Assembly: GCA_947040475.1 (NCBI GenBank)
Contig: CAMRBT010000029.1
Location: 1-12,843 of the forward strand
DNA from: an uncultured Brevinema sp.
GTDB lineage: Bacteria; Spirochaetota; Brevinematia; Brevinematales; Brevinemataceae
Direction of reading: 5' to 3'
DNA: 12,843 nt
The notes under the pieces are model-generated. The model had not been told where the DNA came from and did not search any database. It was given only the letters and a program-made list of their open reading frames with translations. Position 1 is the stretch's first letter, and each line of letters opens with the position of its first letter. Positions 8,041 to 12,843 of this stretch are shown here, in pieces. Both the position numbers and the translations under genes were made by a program.

Positions 8041-8078
8041 TATTTTTTTATAAAAAAATATTTTTATTTGAATATTCA
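8041..8078. repeat. Two palindromes in the grpE / HEAT-protein divergent region
   Basis: A perfect 20-nt AT-only palindrome lies at 8041-8060 and a perfect 10-nt palindrome TGAATATTCA at 8069-8078. They sit 15 to 50 bp upstream of the sigma-54 element and between the divergent genes grpE and the HEAT-repeat gene. They could bind a regulator, but in DNA this AT-rich such palindromes also arise by chance. The rest of the 251-bp gap shows no small gene, CIRCE element or clear sigma-70 promoter for the + strand gene. Confidence 0.4.
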
Positions 8079-8163
8079 CAGCTTTTATAGCTAAATTCAT
8101 CATAATATTTTAAAAAAATCCGATACTACTAAATAGAGTTCTATTTTAGGAAAGGAAACATTT

Positions 8164-9270
8164 ATGAAACTATTATTATTGTTTAATTTATTATTAATAC
8201 AAGTAAGCATCTTCGGACAAGAAGAAACTCCTCCTGTTGATCCACCAGCTGTTGTTGATCCAGCAGCAACTCCTGTAGACGAAAATGTTCTAACACCTGA
8301 AGAAATAGAACTCGCATCTTGGAAAGAAACCATAGAATTCGGCGTTTCAGATCAACGATTGGCCGTAGTAAAAAAAATACGATCTGGCAAAAGAACCAAT
8401 GGTATAGAATTATTAGAAACTTCTTTTATTAATGAAGCTAATGCTTCTATAAAAGAAGAGATTATTTACGTTTTTATTGATATGAAACATAAAGACAATA
8501 CTCAATTTTGGACAGATCTCTTTACCACAGAAACAAATCTTTCTGTATTGCAAAGAGCTGCTTATGCTGTTGAATTATTAGAAGTTCCTGTTGGAGCCAA
8601 TATTTTTACAGCTTTACAAACACAAATGATAGAACCTAAAGCAATGAGATTTAACGCTGCTGCCGTGCAAGCATTAGGTAAGTTAAAAAATACTGAGGCT
8701 TTACCTGTTATTTTAGAAATGGCAACTAATATTACCAATCACCAAGATCTTAGAGGGGCTTCAGTTGTGGCTTTGGGAATGTATCAAGATGATACTATGA
8801 TCCCAATATTACAGGGATTACTTACTAATACTGGTGAAACACGTCTCATAAGACGCTATGCAGCACTGGCTATAGGTCATACCGAAAACCCACAAGCAAT
8901 AGAAATTTTAACCCCTATCGCTGTCAATGAGCTTGAAGAACAAACAGTTCGACTTAACAGTATTGCTGGGTTAGGATTTGCCAACTCTCAAGAGATCATA
9001 CCAACACTTGAGAATCTAACAAAATCAGATAATACCGCCGTTAGAACAGAGGCTATCAAAAGTTTAGCCAAATTAAAAGCTGGATCTTCACGACCTATTT
9101 TAGAATATAAATCTAAAAATGATCCAGAATCAATAGTCAGACGAGAAGCTAAGAATGCTCTTAAAATCTTAGATGAGGCTGAAGGTGTTGGAGAATTTGC
9201 TGAAGATGTTGCTGTAGTTGATGGAGAAGAAGCCGTTGAAGAAGCGGTAGCCGATCCCATAGCAAACTAA
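8164..9270 (+). CDS. Exported HEAT-repeat protein
   Basis: It is 368 aa. The N-terminus has one Lys, a leucine-rich core and a likely signal peptidase I site near SIFG-Q, with no lipobox Cys, so the protein is probably periplasmic. A Pro/Val/Asp-rich linker (about residues 21-45) follows. From about residue 50 the protein is a series of paired helices; the clearest HEAT-type units are AVQALGKLKNTEALPVILEM, VVALGMYQDDTMIPILQGLL, AALAIGHTENPQAIEILTPI, IAGLGFANSQEIIPTLENLT and AIKSLAKLKAGSSRPILEYK. The last 30 residues are strongly acidic. HEAT solenoids bind proteins, so a scaffold role is likely; the partner is unknown. AGGAAAGGAAA before the ATG supports the start. Transcribed divergently from grpE, with its own terminator. 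Confidence 0.85.
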   Translation: MKLLLLFNLLLIQVSIFGQEETPPVDPPAVVDPAATPVDENVLTPEEIELASWKETIEFGVSDQRLAVVKKIRSGKRTNGIELLETSFINEANASIKEEIIYVFIDMKHKDNTQFWTDLFTTETNLSVLQRAAYAVELLEVPVGANIFTALQTQMIEPKAMRFNAAAVQALGKLKNTEALPVILEMATNITNHQDLRGASVVALGMYQDDTMIPILQGLLTNTGETRLIRRYAALAIGHTENPQAIEILTPIAVNELEEQTVRLNSIAGLGFANSQEIIPTLENLTKSDNTAVRTEAIKSLAKLKAGSSRPILEYKSKNDPESIVRREAKNALKILDEAEGVGEFAEDVAVVDGEEAVEEAVADPIAN

Positions 9271-9290
9271 TATTACAAATCAAATAGCTA

Positions 9291-9334
9291 TTAAATAAAA
9301 AAACACACTTTTTAAAGTGTGTTTTTTTATTTAA
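9291..9334. terminator. Bidirectional terminator after the HEAT-repeat gene
   Basis: Perfect inverted repeat with 21-nt arms, 9291-9311 and 9314-9334, and only 2 nt between them. The core ACACACTTT/AAAGTGTGT is flanked by A-rich and T-rich ends. It serves the + strand HEAT-repeat gene and the - strand lipoprotein gene, which converge here. Confidence 0.9.
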
Positions 9335-9362
9335 ATTGTTATTCTTATTATTTATATATTCT

Positions 9363-9740
9363 TTACTCTAATTCTTCAGGGGTCTTTAACCTAAGAAAAG
9401 GAGCCAGTTCATTTAAATTTATACCAGCTGTAGAGCTTTCTGGAGTTGGATTACGATAGACTTCATCATTTACAATTTGTAAAGCATAAAATCCAGAGTC
9501 ATCGGCAGCTCTATAGTAAGCGGTATCACCTGATACTATGGAATCAAAATGATAAACTATCTCTTGTGCGTCTTTCGTTAGATCTGTATTAGCATTGAAT
9601 ACATAATATTCTATGCCCGTAGCATTTACTTCATAAGCTGCTAATCCTCTAAGTTTATCTTTAAAAGTATGAGATTCCGTTGCAGAACAAGTTACCAGTA
9701 GTAACATATTCATACATAATAAAATTCTAGGTATTGTCAT
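9363..9740 (-). CDS. Small putative lipoprotein, function unknown
   Basis: It is 125 aa and I do not recognise the family. The N-terminus has one Arg, a hydrophobic core and LVTC with Cys18, a plausible lipobox; Thr at the position before Cys is unusual for the standard motif, but spirochaetal lipoboxes are relaxed. Another Cys at residue 9 lies inside the hydrophobic core. The mature part is rich in Tyr, Asp and Thr (AYYRAADDSGFYALQIVNDE) and looks like a small beta domain. The start is supported by AGAGGA about 6 nt before the ATG. It begins 15 bp after the methyltransferase stop, so it is the last gene of that transcript. It would sit on the periplasmic or outer surface after lipid modification. 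Confidence 0.7.
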   Translation of the reverse strand: MTIPRILLCMNMLLLVTCSATESHTFKDKLRGLAAYEVNATGIEYYVFNANTDLTKDAQEIVYHFDSIVSGDTAYYRAADDSGFYALQIVNDEVYRNPTPESSTAGINLNELAPFLRLKTPEELE

Positions 9741-9755
9741 TATTATCCTCTTTTT

Positions 9756-11168
9756 CTATTTTTTTAACTGATTTATAATATTGTTTTTTTGTAATTCTTT
9801 ATAAAAAGGAAACTCTTGTGTTTCATTTTTTTCTAATTGACTATAGATGAATTCTCCACCTTTTGTCCAATGATAGTGATCACTTGCTCCACCACTTTCT
9901 CCAGCTATTACTTTTTGTAGTCTAGGAATAGTAACAGTATCTATATAGTCCATCTGTTCTATTCCTATCCATAATCGACCAGCCTTGTGAGCAACGGCAG
10001 CTGTAGTCCCAGAACCCAAGAAAAAATCTATGATTCTATCTCCTGGTTTAGTGGTAATGTCAATTATTCTAGCAATTAACAATTCTGGTTTAGGGTAATC
10101 AAAAACAGATTCTTGAAACAATTTTTTGATGTGTTTAGTGCCTTTACTGGTGTAAAAGTCTTTTTCACTCCAAACAGTTCGAGCTAATCGAGTTTTTTTT
10201 CTATATTTTTCAAAAATCAAATAACTATCTTTTGAGGGTCTCGCAATAAGATTTGAGGATAAAGTGTCATCCGTAATATTATCTAAAACTTTAGTTTTAC
10301 CCCATCTCCATACAGTATCCACACCTTGAGATTCTCTTGGATAAATTTCTATCCAGCCCCTTTTTTTGGTAAGTGATACCTCATGGTGTCCATGAATATC
10401 TTTATTTTTAGGATTAATATAAAAAGGATAGTATAAATTTGGTCTATTACCTTGGTGAAATCTAACATTACCGTTTCTGAGACTTCTCAGCTCAAATCCC
10501 CCCAAAGTATCTTCGAATTTGAATTCTTTGTCTAGTATTAGAGGATTTAATTCTGTATTTGGTGTCTTACTATAAAAAATTAAATATTCATGTGTTCGAG
10601 CTAACGATCTATAATCTCTCCCACTGGGATTGGTTAGAACGGTAATCATTCCTAAAAAATTTTCTTCTCCGTAAATCTCATCTAAAAGTACTTTTAAGTA
10701 AGCTTGTTCATTTTCGTCACATTGAACAACTAAAACCCCATCATCTTGAAGGAATTTTCTGGCTACTTCTACTCGATTCTTCATAAATAAAAGCCATAGA
10801 GATCTTGAAAATTTGTCTTTGTAGGTAAAAGTATTGCCTGTATTATAAGGAGGATCTATATAAATTAATTTTATAGATTCTTTAAAAATAGGCAAAATAG
10901 TGTGTAAAACTAATAAATTATTGCCTTTAAAAAGAAAATTATTGTTTTTTGTAATTTTTGTTATATCTTTATATTCTTTGTCGGTAATTAATTGAAAATT
11001 AATTAAATTTTTCGGTGAAAGTAGTTTTTGAATATCTGTATATTCTGTTATAAAAAAACTTTCTGCTTTTTCATAAGAGATATCTTCATAAAAAAGCTTG
11101 TCTTTTTGTTGAAATTCTAGGATTATAGAGTGTTCTTGTTGTTTATAAGAAATTTCGCTCAAAATCAT
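9756..11168 (-). CDS. Solitary Mod-like DNA methyltransferase (beta class, probably N6-adenine)
   Basis: Transfers a methyl group from S-adenosylmethionine to a base in a specific DNA site. It is 470 aa, shorter than most type III Mod subunits (about 600 aa). The catalytic motif IV DPPYNTG (105-111) comes before the SAM-binding motif I DFFLGSGTT (381-389), the order of the beta class. Motif X-like residues lie at about 360-377. The region 200-340 between them is the likely target recognition domain. KGNNLLVLHTI and FMKNRVEVARKFLQDDGVL are typical Mod segments. No restriction gene (Res) is next to it: upstream is an HD-GYP-type gene (42-bp gap), downstream a lipoprotein. The start has GAGG only 2 nt before ATG, closer than usual. 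It could be an epigenetic regulator or the remnant of a restriction-modification locus. The target base and site cannot be read from the sequence. Confidence 0.9.
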   Translation of the reverse strand: MILSEISYKQQEHSIILEFQQKDKLFYEDISYEKAESFFITEYTDIQKLLSPKNLINFQLITDKEYKDITKITKNNNFLFKGNNLLVLHTILPIFKESIKLIYIDPPYNTGNTFTYKDKFSRSLWLLFMKNRVEVARKFLQDDGVLVVQCDENEQAYLKVLLDEIYGEENFLGMITVLTNPSGRDYRSLARTHEYLIFYSKTPNTELNPLILDKEFKFEDTLGGFELRSLRNGNVRFHQGNRPNLYYPFYINPKNKDIHGHHEVSLTKKRGWIEIYPRESQGVDTVWRWGKTKVLDNITDDTLSSNLIARPSKDSYLIFEKYRKKTRLARTVWSEKDFYTSKGTKHIKKLFQESVFDYPKPELLIARIIDITTKPGDRIIDFFLGSGTTAAVAHKAGRLWIGIEQMDYIDTVTIPRLQKVIAGESGGASDHYHWTKGGEFIYSQLEKNETQEFPFYKELQKNNIINQLKK

Positions 11169-11210
11169 TTCCTCAATTATGAATTTTTTACAAATAATTT
11201 ATTAAATAAT

Positions 11211-12377
11211 TTATAAAGACGATTGCAGTTCTATAAGCATAGATCTAGTATAAGTGCCTATAATAGTATGAGAATCTTCTGCAAGATCTATCTGTATATT
11301 TGTTTCATATTTATTCATATCTTGATCTAATAATAATAACACTTTTGGTTTTGTGGGATTTTCAACATTTGTCTGTAATACAATTGCTATATCACCTGTA
11401 TTTAGTTTTACGATACTAGTAGTAGGATAAATAGTCATAAAAGAAACAAAGGCTGCTATATATAAACTATAACTTTTAGGGAAAACGGGCATCATTGTTT
11501 GTATAAAATCTTTTAAAATTTCAGCAGGTTCTCTTCCTTCTTTAAAAGATCTCGCTCTTATTTGAGAAGTGAACACGTCTGCCAACGAGATGACAATACT
11601 ATTTGGGTGAAGATCATCACCTTTAAGACCTCTAGGATAGCCACTACCATCAGGTCTCTCATGATGTTCTAATCCAGGTAAAGCATAAATATTAGGCATT
11701 TCTGATTTTGTCATAAAACTATACCCTAGTAAAGTATGTTTTTTTATTTCTGTCTTTTGAGCTCCTTGGAAAATATCGGAAGATTCTTTTAATTCTTCTG
11801 GTAAAAGCAACATACCTATATCAAAAAATAAAGCACCTGCAGCTAGTTGAATTAATTCTAGGGATCTAGGAGTTTTATAATAATGTGTATAAATTCCTAA
11901 AGAGAGTAGCAATACATCCATGGTATGAATATAAAAATATTCATCTTCTTCAAATATAGCATGTCTACACACTGCTAATAATATAGATACATTATCATTT
12001 TTTAAGGCATAAGTAGCCCAAAAGGAAGTTAAGTTTTGTACTGTGTTAAGATTTATCTGATTGATATTTTTATACATCGTTTTTAATACCTTAACATCAT
12101 CATAATATCTTTGTAATAAGATTCTAGTTTCTTGGTCTATATAACTAGGCAACTCAAAAGATAGCCTTTTTTTTTGGTCATGCATAAGTTGAGGATCAGT
12201 CTCTTTTGGTTCTAGATCACCTTCTGTGAAAAGTGTCTCGTCTATCCATTCAGCAAGATATGTAGGATGAATAGAATGGAATTCTGGTAGTACAACTTCT
12301 TTTTTTTTGTTTAAAATAGGTTGTGTGCAGAACATTCCTATGCTTAAATCATCTATACTTATTTTTGTTAGTTTCAT
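11211..12377 (-). CDS. HD-GYP-type protein with altered HD dyad
   Basis: HD-GYP proteins hydrolyse cyclic di-GMP through a metal centre. It is 388 aa. The N-terminus (residues 1-45, KISIDDLSIGMFCTQPIL) resembles the small domain often found ahead of HD-GYP; the HD-GYP domain spans about 145-300. The first metal His (151), the third (214), the His-His pair 238-239, the GYP at 246-248 and the later Asp 267 are all present. The HD dyad itself reads Phe185-Asp186, and the usual DIGK is DIGM. One metal ligand is therefore missing, so activity is doubtful; it may bind c-di-GMP without cutting it, or use a changed metal site. It has no transmembrane segment or signal peptide, so it is cytoplasmic. 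It lies 29 bp downstream of a 75-aa gene and 42 bp upstream of the methyltransferase. AAGGA lies 10 nt before the ATG. Confidence 0.85.
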   Translation of the reverse strand: MKLTKISIDDLSIGMFCTQPILNKKKEVVLPEFHSIHPTYLAEWIDETLFTEGDLEPKETDPQLMHDQKKRLSFELPSYIDQETRILLQRYYDDVKVLKTMYKNINQINLNTVQNLTSFWATYALKNDNVSILLAVCRHAIFEEDEYFYIHTMDVLLLSLGIYTHYYKTPRSLELIQLAAGALFFDIGMLLLPEELKESSDIFQGAQKTEIKKHTLLGYSFMTKSEMPNIYALPGLEHHERPDGSGYPRGLKGDDLHPNSIVISLADVFTSQIRARSFKEGREPAEILKDFIQTMMPVFPKSYSLYIAAFVSFMTIYPTTSIVKLNTGDIAIVLQTNVENPTKPKVLLLLDQDMNKYETNIQIDLAEDSHTIIGTYTRSMLIELQSSL

Positions 12378-12406
12378 GTTTATAATATCCTTTTTGATAT
12401 TTAGTA

Positions 12407-12634
12407 TTAGATAATAATATTTAATTGAGTATTATTATCTATTTCCGCTGTAGCTATTTTTTTAATTTGTATTACTTGATCTTCATAAGAAACTATCCCT
12501 AAAAAAGAACTTCCTACCTCAAGTGGGCTAATACCATTATCTATAATTGCTGTATATAAAGTGTCGTTAATTTTTATTAAAGTACCCTTTGAGGTATTTT
12601 TTATGACCGTGATTAGAGACATTTGTTTTTGCAT
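12407..12634 (-). CDS. Small protein of unknown function, first gene of the HD-GYP unit
   Basis: It is 75 aa from the ATG at 12632-12634. An upstream in-frame GTG (12638-12640) is possible, but it lies 1 nt from the GAGG ribosome-binding site, whereas the ATG is 7 nt away, so I prefer the ATG. No signal peptide, membrane segment or Cys motif. The sequence alternates short beta strands with Gly/Asn turns (TLIKINDTLYTAIIDNG, then SSFLGIVSYEDQVIQIKKI), which suggests a small all-beta domain, perhaps OB-like. I do not recognise a family. It lies 29 bp before the HD-GYP-type gene, so a shared role is possible. Confidence 0.6.
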   Translation of the reverse strand: MQKQMSLITVIKNTSKGTLIKINDTLYTAIIDNGISPLEVGSSFLGIVSYEDQVIQIKKIATAEIDNNTQLNIII

Positions 12635-12661
12635 TAACACACCTCTTCATAATAAAATAAA

Positions 12662-12675
12662 ATGTTATATAACAT
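12662..12675. promoter_or_regulatory. Palindrome, possible operator in the divergent promoter region
   Basis: Perfect 14-nt palindrome ATGTTATATAACAT in the 171-bp gap between the divergent 75-aa gene and the gene at 12812. A weak minus-strand promoter candidate (TGGATT-17-TATTAT, with its -10 at 12674-12679) would start transcription inside the palindrome, as an operator might. Both the operator and this promoter are tentative because the DNA is very AT-rich. Confidence 0.3.
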
Positions 12676-12732
12676 AATACATTGTTTTAAATATAAAATC
12701 CAGTATTTTACCTATTAAAAATCAAAAAAAAT

Positions 12733-12761
12733 TTGACAAAACTAAATATAATCGTTATAAT
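12733..12761 (+). promoter_or_regulatory. Perfect consensus sigma-70 promoter
   Basis: TTGACA at 12733-12738, a 17-nt spacer, and TATAAT at 12756-12761. Both boxes are exact and the spacing is ideal. The predicted start is near 12768, leaving a leader of about 44 nt before the GTG at 12812. The leader carries a 9-bp direct repeat TATCTGTTC at 12774-12782 and 12787-12795. Confidence 0.9.
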
Positions 12762-12811
12762 AGTGGATATTTATATCTGTTCTCTTTATCTGTTCAAAAT
12801 AAGGAGTTTTC

Positions 12812-12843
12812 GTGTTAAAACAACAACTTAATAGTAGCTTGGT
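12812..12843 (+). CDS. Start of a gene running off the right edge (product not identifiable)
   Basis: AAGGAG at 12801-12806 lies 5 nt before a GTG codon, downstream of the consensus promoter. The visible codons give (M)LKQQLNSSL and part of one more residue. Ten residues are too few to name a product. The Gln/Leu pattern is loosely like the N-terminus of sigma-54 (RpoN), but many other proteins would fit. Confidence 0.55.
   Translation, partial: MLKQQLNSSL

Noticed and set aside
7913..8163. CIRCE operator (HrcA site) upstream of grpE
   Set aside because: I looked for TTAGCACTC-N9-GAGTGCTAA and found nothing similar on either strand.
8100..8333. Minus-strand open frame overlapping the start of the HEAT-repeat gene
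   Set aside because: Its sequence is the reverse of the Pro/Val/Asp linker codons; no ribosome-binding site was seen and it conflicts with a well-supported gene.
9756..11168. Defence island around the methyltransferase
   Set aside because: No restriction, toxin or other defence gene adjoins it, and codon use looks like that of its neighbours.
1..12843. CRISPR arrays, tRNA or rRNA genes, insertion sequences
   Set aside because: No regularly spaced repeats, no cloverleaf-type or rRNA sequence, and no transposase-like protein or terminal inverted repeats were seen.

Overview
The window is AT-rich bacterial chromosome with almost no unused DNA. It most likely comes from a spirochaete or a close diderm relative. 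The DnaK is of the Gram-negative (diderm) type, with an insertion in its N-terminal quadrant, and it contains stretches I recall as very close to Borrelia DnaK (for example the segments around AKNQMVTNPENTIYS and INLPFITADA). The predicted HEAT-repeat export protein and the loose lipobox of a small lipoprotein fit a diderm spirochaete. The genus cannot be fixed from the sequence alone.

Left block (+ strand, 1-4095). The 3' part of a phosphagen-kinase/McsB-like gene is followed, with almost no spacing, by the cell-elongation peptidoglycan pair: penicillin-binding protein 2 (mrdA) and the SEDS glycosyltransferase RodA. The kinase-like protein keeps the fold signature but has lost the catalytic residues, so it looks like a pseudokinase coupled to the elongation machinery. 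A strong 14-bp-stem hairpin (4129-4163) lies between rodA and the convergent dnaJ.

Middle block (- strand, 4178-7912). grpE-dnaK-dnaJ encode the Hsp70 chaperone machine. No hrcA and no CIRCE operator are visible. Upstream of grpE is instead an exact match to the sigma-54 -24/-12 consensus (8009-8026). dnaJ is separated from dnaK by a 15-bp-stem hairpin and has its own sigma-70-type promoter (TTGACA-17-CATAAT).

Divergent from grpE (+ strand, 8164-9270) is an exported HEAT-repeat protein, closed by a perfect 21-bp-arm palindromic terminator (9291-9334) shared with the next convergent operon.

Right block (- strand, 9363-12634). A probable four-gene operon reads, in transcription order: a small unrecognised 75-aa protein, a degenerate HD-GYP-type protein, a solitary Mod-like beta-class DNA methyltransferase, and a small lipoprotein. 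At the right edge a perfect consensus sigma-70 promoter (12733-12761) drives a new gene on the + strand, of which only the first codons are in the window.

The main points of interest are the sigma-54 promoter on a chaperone operon, the catalytically degenerate McsB-like protein joined to PBP2-RodA, and the HD-GYP protein that lacks the His of its HD dyad.
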